Source: Calditrichota bacterium
Lineage (GTDB): Bacteria; Electryoneota; RPQS01
Direction: 5' to 3'
Assembly: GCA_020637395.1 (NCBI GenBank)
Contig: JACJWA010000001.1
Span: 620,001 to 684,000, forward strand
Length of the DNA stretch: 64,000 bases
Shown here: one piece after another, positions 53,195-61,321 of the stretch
Layout of the letters: each line of letters opens with the position of its first letter
Position numbering within the stretch: position 1 is the first letter of the stretch
Made by a program: the position numbers and the translations under genes
The notes under the pieces: model-generated
Told to the model about the DNA's origin: nothing
What the model saw: the letters and a program-made list of their open reading frames with translations, nothing else
Database searches by the model: none

Positions 53195-53907
53195 ATCAGC
53201 ATCACGGAGAATTTGTCTTCGTCGGCGAGTCCCGGCGTGAAGCTGATCGCTTCACTCTGTCCGAGGAAGAAGCCCATCACTTGCTTCGAGTGCGCCGTGT
53301 TAGGTCCGGTCAAACCGTCTTTGCGACAGATGGAAAAGGAACCGTTTTCCGCACTCGGCTGGAAGAGGACAATTCGCTCTTGATTCTGGAGTCCTATTCC
53401 GATTTTGCTGAGCCACCACTGAAAATAACATTGGCGTGCGGCTGCTTGCAGGGTGACACATCCAAAGACGTCGTTCGAACTGCCGTGCAGCTCGGCGTGC
53501 ATCGAATCGTGTGGGTCAGAATGGCGCGGAGCCAGGAGGCTTATTCGGAAAACAAACTCGCCAAGCTGCACCGCGTCGCTATTCAAGCGCTGAAGCAGAC
53601 AGGACGCGCGTGGCTTCCGGAGCAGCTCTTCATGCCGGATCTGGCTTCCGTGACAAACTCATTGGAGAATTGCGGGGTGTGGGTTGCGCATCCCCTTGAG
53701 GCCGGCTCTGATCCGACTCCCGCGCGCGACACCGAAACCGATGTGCTCGTGGTCGGACCGGAAGGCGGCTTTGCGGATGAAGAGCTCGCGCTGCTCGCGA
53801 ACTTGCAGGCACACTTCCTAACCCTTGGACCTCGCCGGTTGCGCAGCGAGACGGCCGTCGCGGCTGGAGTGTCCCTGCTTCTGACTCAAGCAGGTGAATT
53901 CAAATGA
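53188..53907 (+). CDS. rsmE: 16S rRNA m3U1498 methyltransferase
   Basis: 239 residues, SPOUT methyltransferase of the RsmE family. N-terminal PUA-like part with EEEAHHLLRVRRVRSGQ; the C-terminal knot has LVVGPEGGFADEELALL and LGPRRLRSETAVAAGVSLLL. The start codon lies in the last codons of the upstream gene. Ends ahead of a bidirectional terminator. Confidence 0.94.
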   Translation: MVNQHHGEFVFVGESRREADRFTLSEEEAHHLLRVRRVRSGQTVFATDGKGTVFRTRLEEDNSLLILESYSDFAEPPLKITLACGCLQGDTSKDVVRTAVQLGVHRIVWVRMARSQEAYSENKLAKLHRVAIQALKQTGRAWLPEQLFMPDLASVTNSLENCGVWVAHPLEAGSDPTPARDTETDVLVVGPEGGFADEELALLANLQAHFLTLGPRRLRSETAVAAGVSLLLTQAGEFK

Positions 53908-53931
53908 AGTCGCGATAGCAATTCTAACAAG

Positions 53932-53958
53932 AAAGACCGAACTTCCGTTCGGTCTTTT
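53932..53958. terminator. Bidirectional intrinsic terminator
   Basis: AAAGACCGAAC-ttcc-GTTCGGTCTTTT, T-rich on both strands, between convergent rsmE and the FlgM-like gene. Confidence 0.88.
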
Positions 53959-54158
53959 CACTTTCGGCGGTCCGGCGCAAGTCGTTCCGCAATCCGCGTC
54001 AGCACTTGTGTCGTATCGTAGTAACCCTCTTCGATCCGCTTCCGTATCCTGCGGAACAACAGACAATCTGTGCTTCTATTTTCGGGTACGAACGACGAGC
54101 TGCTCGGGCAAGTCCCTTCGTGCGAGGGTCTGTTTGTTTTCTCCTGTCGTTCGCTCAT
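53958..54158 (-). CDS. Small FlgM-like protein (putative anti-sigma-28 factor)
   Basis: 66 residues from ATG 54158, with AGGAGG 8 bases upstream, the best ribosome-binding site in this part of the window. The N-terminal half is disordered, Ser/Thr-rich; the C-terminal helix RRIRKRIEEGYYDTTQVLTR-type stretch (about 36-60) has the I(R/K)xRIxxGxY pattern of FlgM-like anti-sigma factors. A sigma-28-like promoter stands directly upstream. It lies between two terminators as a single-gene unit. No other flagellar gene is in the window. Identity is inferred from helix pattern plus promoter. Confidence 0.55.
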   Translation of the reverse strand: MSERQEKTNRPSHEGTCPSSSSFVPENRSTDCLLFRRIRKRIEEGYYDTTQVLTRIAERLAPDRRK

Positions 54159-54177
54159 GACGCGGCCTCCTGTTCAA

Positions 54178-54204
54178 GTATCGGCGCAACGGGAGCGAAC
54201 TTGA
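54178..54204 (-). promoter_or_regulatory. Sigma-28 (FliA)-like promoter of the FlgM-like gene
   Basis: On the minus strand TCAAGTTC, exactly 11 bases, GCCGATAC, against the consensus TAAAGTTT-N11-GCCGATAA (6 of 8 and 7 of 8). Predicted start near 54171, placing AGGAGG at the 5' end of the mRNA. Confidence 0.55.
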
Positions 54205-54210
54205 TGAATG

Positions 54211-54234
54211 AAAAAGACCGGTCACTACCGGTCT
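54211..54234 (-). terminator. Intrinsic terminator overlapping the HD-GYP stop codon
   Basis: On the minus strand AGACCGG-tagtga-CCGGTCT then TTTTT; the stop codon TAG lies in the hairpin loop. Confidence 0.8.
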
Positions 54235-55220
54235 CTTGGTCCCAATATCTTGATCAACTGTTTCAACAGACCCGGATCCAATTCATCATACATCTTTTCC
54301 CGCATGTAAGTTAACGCTTCAAACCCGTGCATCGCGGGCTTGTAAACCCGGTGAGAAGTAAGAGCATCATATATGTCCACGAGCGAGCAGATTCGGGTCT
54401 CCAAAGATATTCTTTCCGGAGGAAGCCTCCTCGGGTAGCCGCGACCGTTCAACTTCTCATGATGTGAGTGAATGATATCGAGTGCTACGTCCCCAACCTC
54501 GATGTGCGGGCGCATCAAAGCGACCCCATACTCCGGATGCTTCTCAACCTCTTTCATCTCGGTCGTGGTCAGGATTCCTGACTTCCTCAATATCTGAGTT
54601 GGAACCCTGCATTTGCCGATGTCGTGCAGCAGGAATCCCATTGCAGCGTCCTTAACAGACGTATCGGGGCCGTTTATCTCGAGCATCAGCGCGGTGGCCA
54701 ACGTGCTGACATGCACCGCATGCGTATAAAGCGAATAGTCCATCGAGAATTCCGACGCCAAAGCCCGCAACAGACCTGGCTCAGCGGCCAAAGCTTCAAC
54801 CGTGTGCTCGACCAAAGATCGGTTCGTCTTCATCAGCACGGGCGACTCGGGGCGCGTGAACGTCGCCTGCACCAATGCCTTCGTGGTTTGATAGAGCACC
54901 TGTGAGCGCTGCTCCGGACTCGCACTCTCATCCTGCAGAGCTTCTCCCACCGTGCGATCCACGAAGTTGAAGTAGGAGCCCGCATCGTCATCCGTGACAT
55001 AGAGAAACTGCACTCCGCGCTCGATCAATTCCTTGCGCTTATCATCAGTCAAGTCAATGTCCGCGGACTTATACAGCACATACCTCTGCCCACTCCGCGT
55101 CGGCACACCCAGAAACAGATCAAAGTGCGCTCCGCGATCCGGCCTGAGAGTAGCCAACGGCGCAGGATGGTAGATCCTGGTTAGATCTTCTGTCTCTTTT
55201 TCGAAAGTGTGGGTCGCCAT
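54225..55220 (-). CDS. HD-GYP domain protein (putative cyclic-di-GMP phosphodiesterase)
   Basis: 331 residues from ATG 55220; TTG 55247 is an alternative. N-terminal sensor-like domain (about 15-95: FDLFLGVPTRSGQRYVLYKS) of unknown ligand. The C-terminal HD-GYP domain has the metal motif GFLLHDIGKCRVP and HSHHEKLNGRGYPRRLPPE, plus SLVDIYDALTS. It likely hydrolyses cyclic-di-GMP, affecting motility or adhesion. It sits just upstream of the FlgM-like unit. Confidence 0.9.
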   Translation of the reverse strand: MATHTFEKETEDLTRIYHPAPLATLRPDRGAHFDLFLGVPTRSGQRYVLYKSADIDLTDDKRKELIERGVQFLYVTDDDAGSYFNFVDRTVGEALQDESASPEQRSQVLYQTTKALVQATFTRPESPVLMKTNRSLVEHTVEALAAEPGLLRALASEFSMDYSLYTHAVHVSTLATALMLEINGPDTSVKDAAMGFLLHDIGKCRVPTQILRKSGILTTTEMKEVEKHPEYGVALMRPHIEVGDVALDIIHSHHEKLNGRGYPRRLPPERISLETRICSLVDIYDALTSHRVYKPAMHGFEALTYMREKMYDELDPGLLKQLIKILGPRDR

Positions 55221-55283
55221 GACTCTCTGAGTTGTCCTCTTGAACAACTACGTCCGCGCAAAGCACGTGCCCCTATGAAGAAC

Positions 55284-55312
55284 AAAGCCCGCATGCAACG
55301 CATGCGGGCTTT
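55284..55312. terminator. Intrinsic terminator of tRNA-Lys
   Basis: AAAGCCCGCATGC-aac-GCATGCGGGCTTT, followed on the minus strand by TTTGTTCTT, 5 bases after the tRNA end. Confidence 0.85.
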
Positions 55313-55316
55313 CTCG

Positions 55317-55389
55317 TGAGAGCGCCGGGGCTCGAACCCGGGACCATCGCCTTAAAAGGGCGGTGCTCTACCAACTGAGCTACGCTCTC
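55317..55389 (-). tRNA. tRNA-Lys(TTT)
   Basis: Minus strand: acceptor GAGAGCG/CGCTCTC with discriminator A, D-arm GCTCAGTTGGTAGAGC, anticodon loop CTTTTAA (TTT), T-arm CCGGG-TTCGAGC-CCCGG. 73 bases; CCA not encoded. Downstream of purA on the same strand. Confidence 0.97.
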
Positions 55390-55399
55390 CCACCGATTC

Positions 55400-55416
55400 T
55401 CGTGCATCATGCACGA
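55400..55416. repeat. Perfect short palindrome between purA and tRNA-Lys
   Basis: TCGTGCAT-c-ATGCACGA, without a T-run, 18 bases after the purA stop. It may mark RNA processing or be a protein site; no T-tail for termination. Confidence 0.45.
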
Positions 55417-55434
55417 TTCGGAAAACCTGTTGTT

Positions 55435-56712
55435 CTATCGCAACACGATCGTCTGTTCGCGCGATGCACCCACAGACACGATCGAAATCGGAACTCCCGT
55501 GAACTCTTCGATGTACTTCAAGTAGTTTTGTGCCGCGCGCGGAAAGTCTTTCCACGAAGTCGCGCCGTCCAGACTTTCCTCCCAGCCCGGCAATTCTTCA
55601 TACACCGGCTCAATCGTACCCAGAATTCTGCTGTCCGAAGGAAAATTCTTATATGATCGCGTGCCGTCCGTATAGGAAGTGCACACCCTCAGTTTGCTCA
55701 TTCCCGTCAAGATGTCCAACTTCGTCACGGCCCAGGAGTCCACACTATTGACGCGCGCCGCATAACGCGCCGCAACACCGTCAAACCAGCCGCATCGGCG
55801 GGGACGCCCGGTCGTCGCGCCGTATTCGTCACCCTTTTCGCGCAGCTTGGTCTGCTCCTCGCCATCCGTGATCTCCGTTGGAAACGGACCTTCGCCCACA
55901 CGCGTCGTGTAAGCCTTCACGATGCCGATCACCCGGTCAATGCGGCGCGGTCCAAGACCCAACCCCGTGCAGGCTCCACCTGCCGTAGGATTCGATGACG
56001 TCACAAACGGATACGTCCCCATGTCCACATCCAACAGAGTCCCCTGCGCGCCTTCAAGGATCACATTCTTTCCGTCGCGAATGGTCTCCTCAAGCAATAC
56101 CGAAACATCCTTGACATAAGGATCAATCCGCTGGTCGAACGCCACATACTCTTCGACAATCGCCTCGACGTCCATTTCCTGAGCGGAATACACCTTCGAC
56201 AACAGGCGGTTCTTCTCTTCCACGTTCGCCCGGATCTTCTTGCGCAACAAGTCGCGGTCCAAGAGATCCACAATCCGGATGCCCACGCGCGCTACCTTGT
56301 CCACATAGGCCGGACCGATGCCCCGCCCCGTCGTGCCGATTTTCACGCGCTCGCCCTGAGACTCGTGTATGCTGTCCAGCAACTTGTGATACGGCATGAT
56401 CAAATGAGCCTGATGGCTGACCAACAACCTTCCGCTCAGATCAATTCCCGCAGCCTCAAGCTGCTCAATCTCACTTAAGAGAGCCGCTGGATCCACCACC
56501 ACGCCGCCGCCGATTGCGCACACCGTGTTGGGTCTGAGGATTCCCGCCGGCAAGAGATGCAACACGAACTTGCGGCCATTCTCGATGATCGTGTGACCCG
56601 CATTCGCGCCGCCCTGATAGCGGCAGACCACGTCCGCGCTTTCGCTCAGATAGTCAACAATCTTGCCTTTGCCTTCGTCGCCCCACTGCGCGCCGAGAAT
56701 CACTGTTACCAC
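55435..56712 (-). CDS. purA: Adenylosuccinate synthase
   Basis: 425 residues, GTG start with AGGGA upstream. First committed step from IMP to AMP, using GTP and aspartate. Motifs: GAQWGDEGKGKIVDYL, GGANAGHTII (catalytic His), GTTGRGIGPAYVDK, TSSNPTAGGACTGLGLGP, TKLDIL. Standard length. Between the secDF terminator and tRNA-Lys. Confidence 0.97.
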   Translation of the reverse strand: MVTVILGAQWGDEGKGKIVDYLSESADVVCRYQGGANAGHTIIENGRKFVLHLLPAGILRPNTVCAIGGGVVVDPAALLSEIEQLEAAGIDLSGRLLVSHQAHLIMPYHKLLDSIHESQGERVKIGTTGRGIGPAYVDKVARVGIRIVDLLDRDLLRKKIRANVEEKNRLLSKVYSAQEMDVEAIVEEYVAFDQRIDPYVKDVSVLLEETIRDGKNVILEGAQGTLLDVDMGTYPFVTSSNPTAGGACTGLGLGPRRIDRVIGIVKAYTTRVGEGPFPTEITDGEEQTKLREKGDEYGATTGRPRRCGWFDGVAARYAARVNSVDSWAVTKLDILTGMSKLRVCTSYTDGTRSYKNFPSDSRILGTIEPVYEELPGWEESLDGATSWKDFPRAAQNYLKYIEEFTGVPISIVSVGASREQTIVLR

Positions 56713-56728
56713 AACATCGTCCCTTTAC

Positions 56729-56757
56729 AAAAACAAAGCCCCGCTCTCGCGGGGCTT
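56729..56757 (-). terminator. Intrinsic terminator of secDF
   Basis: On the minus strand AAGCCCCGC-gaga-GCGGGGCTT followed by TGTTTTTG. Confidence 0.85.
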
Positions 56758-56776
56758 GCGAGAATTTCCGGGCAGG

Positions 56777-57685
56777 CTACTTTTTCTTTCCCTGTATCGC
56801 TTTCCGCTCCGCCCACTCCAAAACCACAGGCGCCGCAATGAACACGGACGAATACGTTCCCGTGATCACGCCCACAAGCATCGCGAAACTGAAGCCCTTC
56901 AGCACAGGACCGCCGAAAACGAACAGCACCAAAATCGTCAAGAAAACGGTCAACGACGTGATGATCGTTCGGGAAAGCGTTTCGTTGATGCTCAAGTCCA
57001 TGATCTCGCCAAGCTTCATCTGGCGAAGCTTCTTCAGATTCTCGCGGATTCGGTCAAACACCACCACAGTGTCATTCAGCGAAAACCCGATCAGCGTCAA
57101 GAACGCGGCGAGAACCGACAAACTGATCTCGTATCCGAACAGCATGAAAAAGGCCCACGTCACTAAAACGTCGTGAAGCAAAGCCACAATCGCGCCGATG
57201 GCATATGCAAACTCAAATCGCCAGCTAATGTAGATCAATAGAAGGAGCAGTGCAACAGCCGCGGAGATCATCGCCTGATCGCGCAATTCTGCGCCTACCT
57301 TTGGGCCGACCACTTCAATTCCGCGAACTTCCCACGGATTCCCCGGAAAAGCCGACGTCAGGCGCTGTCCAATTTCCTGCTGCAAAGCCTGAACATCTTC
57401 AGTATCCTTCATGCGGATCAAGATGTCGTCACGCTCACCCAAACTGGAGACCGTCTTCACTTCACCCACATCAAGTCCGGAAAGCGCCGAACGAACCTGT
57501 CCGTCAGTCACGTCCTGCTGAAAACGAACCTGTACGTCCAAACCGCCGCGAAAGTCAATGGACCAGTTCGGACCCTTGATGAACGTCATGACGATTCCGG
57601 CAAGCACGATCAGCGCCGAAACCGTGATCGCTTTGTAGCGATACTTGACGAATTTGTAGTTGCTGTCCTGAAAAAACTGGATCAT
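56777..57685 (-). CDS. secF: Protein translocase subunit SecF
   Basis: 302 residues, six helices. The signature IDFRGGLDVQVRF follows the first helix; the RND-type membrane block is AFLTLIGFSLNDTVVVFDRI and SLTVFLTILVLFVFGGPVL. With SecD it uses the proton gradient to pull exported proteins across. ATG shares one base with the secD stop (TGATG). Confidence 0.96.
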   Translation of the reverse strand: MIQFFQDSNYKFVKYRYKAITVSALIVLAGIVMTFIKGPNWSIDFRGGLDVQVRFQQDVTDGQVRSALSGLDVGEVKTVSSLGERDDILIRMKDTEDVQALQQEIGQRLTSAFPGNPWEVRGIEVVGPKVGAELRDQAMISAAVALLLLLIYISWRFEFAYAIGAIVALLHDVLVTWAFFMLFGYEISLSVLAAFLTLIGFSLNDTVVVFDRIRENLKKLRQMKLGEIMDLSINETLSRTIITSLTVFLTILVLFVFGGPVLKGFSFAMLVGVITGTYSSVFIAAPVVLEWAERKAIQGKKK

Positions 57686-59748
57686 CAGATGCTAATGGTT
57701 TGAACTTGACGGCGGCCAATCCACAGGTCATAGACCAGTCGCGTGAAGAAGATCGCCGCAAAGAGGTTAATCAGAATACCGATGGTCAACGTCAAGGCAA
57801 ATCCCTTGATCGGACCCGTTCCGTAAACAAGCAGCACAACGCCCGCAATCGCGGTCGTCACGTTAGCGTCAATAATCGTTACGATTGCGCGCTCAAATCC
57901 CGCATCCACCGCCGCGCGTACCGTCTTGCCCAAGCGAAGCTCCTCGCGAATGCGCTCGAAGATCAGCACGTTGGCGTCCACGGCCATACCAATCGTCAAA
58001 ATAATACCCGCGATACCCGGCATCGTCAGCGTGAACTGGAACAACGCCAGGGCCGCCAACAGCAGGAAGACGTTCAAGATCATCGCGATGTCCGCAATAC
58101 CGCCCGACATGCGATAGTAGATCAGCATGAACAGCGTCACCGCCAGGAACGCCAGCGTCAAGCTTAGCTTGCCGGCTTCCACGGAGTCCGTACCCAGCGA
58201 CGGGCCGACCGTGCGCTCTTCCACCACATCCACCGACGCAGGCAATGCACCGGCGCGCAAAACGATTGCGATGTCGCGCGACTCTTCCATGTCATCCAGG
58301 CCCGTGATCACCGCCGAACCGCCGGAAATCTTCTCCCGTAGATTCGGAGCCATGTAGATCTTATCGTCCAAAGTGATCGCCAGTCTGCGGCCCACGTTGG
58401 CGCCCGTCACTCGCGAAAAGACTCTGCCGCCTTCACGCGTGAACTCAATGGTCACCACAGGCTTGCCCGCTTGATTCGGATCGTAGCCGCTGCCCATCGT
58501 CGAACGCGCGTCCGCAAGCTTGTCGCCTGTCATCTCCGCGCGCGCCTTGACCAAATAAAGTCGCCAGAAATCACGGACGTCCGCGCCGATCTTCTCCGGG
58601 CGAGCCGACCACACAAACTTCAGATCGCGCGGAATGTGACGCTGGTTCTCATGAGAAGCAATATACCGCGTGACCTGTGCGCGATTCTCAGCAGGCACCA
58701 GAATGTCCCCGGTTCCGCCCACCAGCAGCGAAAGCAGCGGGTTCTCGGTGTCCGACGTGACTTCCGGAGTCAGACTGTCCGCTTCGGCAAAGAGATCCTG
58801 TGCTGACGTGCCGGAATCGGCATTCGCTGTGTCCGCGGCCAGATTTTCTTTGGCCGTCGTATCTGCGGCAGCCGTATCAGCAATCGTCGAATCCTGCTCG
58901 GTTGCGACGTCGCTTGTGTCACCTTTCATACGGCGGGCAATTGCATCGTCCAAAGTGGTCAGGACTTCCTGAGTGCGGTCGGTTTCCGCCACTAAATTGA
59001 ACTCGAGCAATGCCGTGCGGCCCACCAATTCACGCGCGCGCAGCGGATCCTTGACGCCGGGAAGCTCCAAGGCAATCCGGTGAGTTCCCAGCTTGCTGAT
59101 CGAAGGTTCCGACACACCAAACTGGTCCACGCGGTTGCGCAAGATCTCCAGCGAACGATCAATCGCGTCATCCGAGGTCTCTCGCAGCTGCGAAAGCACG
59201 TCTTCGTCAGATTGCCCAGGTTCGCCCCAGTAGCGGCTCAACGTGATATTCATCCGCTGAGAAACCGATTCCAGCGCGTCGAACACCTCGACAGCCGGAT
59301 CCTTCGATTCCGTGCGAACGTCGCGCATCAGCGCTTCGTATTGATCGTCTTTCCCCTTGGCGCTGTTTTCCAAAAGCTCGACCAGGTCCACTTCGAGCAC
59401 GAGGTACATGCCGCCCTGAAGGTCCAGTCCGCGCTTGATCGCCAATGAGCGGTTCGCTTGCAGCGACCTTGAAAAGTCACCGCGCAGATATTCCACCTGC
59501 TCAATGGCTGAGGACTTCGCCATTTCCGAAAGATCTGACTGCTGTATCTCGCCAATCAAATCCACGTCATCGCGATAAATGTCCAGGGCGAGCCGCGAAA
59601 GCGGAATTCCGCTCTCGGCGGACAACTTCGTCAGCAACTCGCCTTCCTTTGTGGTCAACTGGTCATAGCGCAGTGTCGGGTACAACAAGTACCCGCCCAG
59701 CACAATGAGAATTAGCACCACAATGATTCTAAACCGATACTGCTTCAT
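57685..59748 (-). CDS. secD: Protein translocase subunit SecD, with long acidic insert
   Basis: 687 residues against about 615 in Escherichia coli. First helix 7-24, RGLDLQGGMYLVLEVDL at 106-122, periplasmic P1 domain, then the conserved membrane block IAGIILTIGMAVDANVLIFE with REELRLGKTVRAAVDAGFER. The extra length is a Thr/Asp/Ala-rich stretch at about 276-338 in the periplasmic part, with imperfect repeats (IADTAAADTTAKENLAADTA). No matching motif elsewhere. Promoter at 59797-59825. Confidence 0.95.
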   Translation of the reverse strand: MKQYRFRIIVVLILIVLGGYLLYPTLRYDQLTTKEGELLTKLSAESGIPLSRLALDIYRDDVDLIGEIQQSDLSEMAKSSAIEQVEYLRGDFSRSLQANRSLAIKRGLDLQGGMYLVLEVDLVELLENSAKGKDDQYEALMRDVRTESKDPAVEVFDALESVSQRMNITLSRYWGEPGQSDEDVLSQLRETSDDAIDRSLEILRNRVDQFGVSEPSISKLGTHRIALELPGVKDPLRARELVGRTALLEFNLVAETDRTQEVLTTLDDAIARRMKGDTSDVATEQDSTIADTAAADTTAKENLAADTANADSGTSAQDLFAEADSLTPEVTSDTENPLLSLLVGGTGDILVPAENRAQVTRYIASHENQRHIPRDLKFVWSARPEKIGADVRDFWRLYLVKARAEMTGDKLADARSTMGSGYDPNQAGKPVVTIEFTREGGRVFSRVTGANVGRRLAITLDDKIYMAPNLREKISGGSAVITGLDDMEESRDIAIVLRAGALPASVDVVEERTVGPSLGTDSVEAGKLSLTLAFLAVTLFMLIYYRMSGGIADIAMILNVFLLLAALALFQFTLTMPGIAGIILTIGMAVDANVLIFERIREELRLGKTVRAAVDAGFERAIVTIIDANVTTAIAGVVLLVYGTGPIKGFALTLTIGILINLFAAIFFTRLVYDLWIGRRQVQTISI

Positions 59749-59796
59749 AACTTATAGGGGGCAAACCAGATAGGGGTTAAGACTGCAAAGAACACT

Positions 59797-59825
59797 AATA
59801 TACAATGTTCTCGCCTATTTGTCAA
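59797..59825 (-). promoter_or_regulatory. Near-consensus promoter of secDF
   Basis: On the minus strand TTGACA, 17 bases, TATATT; predicted start near 59790. The -35 box lies in the last codons of the pseudouridine synthase gene. Confidence 0.7.
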
Positions 59826-60807
59826 GCTCTGTCAATGCATCTTTTCTCAATGTTTCCAATAGCTTAGAAAACATTTCCGGCGGCTCCACCGCAAAACTTA
59901 GAGCATCGTTTGTCACCGGATGCTCAAATCCCAAGGTCCGGGCGTGCAGCATGAAATACTCCACACCCTCCAGCAGATCCCCGTAGAACTTCCTCCGCGC
60001 CCCCCCAAAGTGCCCGATTCTCTTCAATCGGCCACCATAGGTCGAGTCGCCAAACACCGGATGACCCTCGTGCTCCATGTGAACGCGAATCTGATGAGTT
60101 CGGCCCGTACCAAGCTTCAAACTCAGATAGGCCGTGTCTGCATAAGATTCCAATACACGGTACGTCGTGATTGCTTCCTTGCCGTCGCGTTTCACCACCG
60201 CAAAACGCTTCCGGTCGCCAGGATGCCGAGCCAGCAATGTCTCGATGCGCCCCTCCGTCCCGCGAAATCTTCCCCATACTACCGAACGATACTCCCGCTC
60301 GACTGTTCTGCGGCTGAATTGATCTGTCAACTTGCGGTGCACGCGCTCATTCTTGGCAACCACCAGCAGTCCCGACGTCCCCTTGTCCAACCTGTGCACA
60401 ATCCCGGGACGAAGATTCTCCGCGCCCGCTTGAATGCTGAGATGGTGCATTAGCGCGTTGACCAACGTACCGCTGAAATTTCCGTGCGCGGGATGCGTCA
60501 CCATGCCGGCAGGCTTGTTGACCACCAGCAAATGCTCATCCTCAAAGTGAATCTCCAGAGGAATGGCTTCAGGAAGAATGTCGCTGGGCTCCTGCGACTG
60601 AAACATCACTTCCACCGTATCCCCGCCGGTGACACGCCACGACTTGCGCACCTGCTGTCCGTTCACGAACACCAGACCGCCTTCAATCAGACTGTGTACC
60701 TTATTTCGGGAGATCGCCGGCAGTGCCTGCGTCAGAAAGCGGTCCAGCCGCAACGGTTTCTGACCCGCCGCCGCTTGAAGTCGAAAGGGAGGATGTGTGT
60801 CGGTCAC
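59815..60807 (-). CDS. RluD-family 23S rRNA pseudouridine synthase
   Basis: 330 residues from GTG 60807. N-terminal S4 domain (LRLDRFLTQALPAISRNKVH) and the catalytic segment PGIVHRLDKGTSGLLVVAKN with the active Asp in HRLDKGT; KLGTGRTHQIRVHMEHEGHP is also diagnostic. It overlaps lspA by 107 bases in another frame; the S4 domain cannot begin later, so the overlap is real. The exact start is not certain: TTG 60879 is also open. Confidence 0.9.
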   Translation of the reverse strand: MTDTHPPFRLQAAAGQKPLRLDRFLTQALPAISRNKVHSLIEGGLVFVNGQQVRKSWRVTGGDTVEVMFQSQEPSDILPEAIPLEIHFEDEHLLVVNKPAGMVTHPAHGNFSGTLVNALMHHLSIQAGAENLRPGIVHRLDKGTSGLLVVAKNERVHRKLTDQFSRRTVEREYRSVVWGRFRGTEGRIETLLARHPGDRKRFAVVKRDGKEAITTYRVLESYADTAYLSLKLGTGRTHQIRVHMEHEGHPVFGDSTYGGRLKRIGHFGGARRKFYGDLLEGVEYFMLHARTLGFEHPVTNDALSFAVEPPEMFSKLLETLRKDALTELDK

Positions 60808-61321
60808 CGGATGGAGTGGAGGAGAGAGAAGGTGAGTGCTTGACAAACAGAGTTTGCCAGAGCAATACGGCGATGCCAACTGTGACGCATGAATCCGCCA
60901 AGTTAAACACCGGCCAGCGGTCCATAATGAAATTGGGAAAGTCCGCGTCCATGAAGTCCGTCACGGACCCCATCGCGGCTCGATCTATCGAATTGCCAAT
61001 TGCGCCGCACAAAAACAGAAACACCGGCCAGCGCAGCGCGTCGCGCGATTGAATCAACCGCGACAAATACCAAACCAAGGCAAGTGCCGCAAGCGAGCCA
61101 AACAGAAGCAGTATAATCGGAGGAAGAATCTCCAGGCCAAAAGCCACACCCGGATTCTGAACGTAAGTCAGACGAAGCAGATCACCGATAACGGGAATGG
61201 ATTCTCCCAACTGAAACTCGGCTCTGACCCAGGCCTTCGTCGCCTGATCAAATGCAACCAGCAGCGCGACCCCAAGAAACCATGGCCACAACTGTGGGCG
61301 CTCGTGCTGAGGGTCTGTCAT
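60701..61321 (-). CDS. lspA: Lipoprotein signal peptidase
   Basis: 206 residues from ATG 61321 (ATGA overlap with the DksA-like gene). Four helices; conserved segments LTYVQNPGVAFGL, CGAIGNSIDRAAMGSVTDFM and VFNLADSCVTVGIAV carry the aspartyl dyad. The last 40 residues are a Ser/Gly-rich tail absent from most LspA, encoded where the gene overlaps the pseudouridine synthase. Cleaves prolipoprotein signal peptides; the window itself encodes a lipoprotein (12723-14717). Confidence 0.94.
   Translation of the reverse strand: MTDPQHERPQLWPWFLGVALLVAFDQATKAWVRAEFQLGESIPVIGDLLRLTYVQNPGVAFGLEILPPIILLLFGSLAALALVWYLSRLIQSRDALRWPVFLFLCGAIGNSIDRAAMGSVTDFMDADFPNFIMDRWPVFNLADSCVTVGIAVLLWQTLFVKHSPSLSSTPSGDRHTSSLSTSSGGGSETVAAGPLSDAGTAGDLPK

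Noticed and set aside
59789..59811. GAACA...TGTTC inverted repeat as LexA-type operator ahead of secD
   Set aside because: The half-sites are too far apart and the bases are explained by the promoter spacer and -10 region; no supporting second site.
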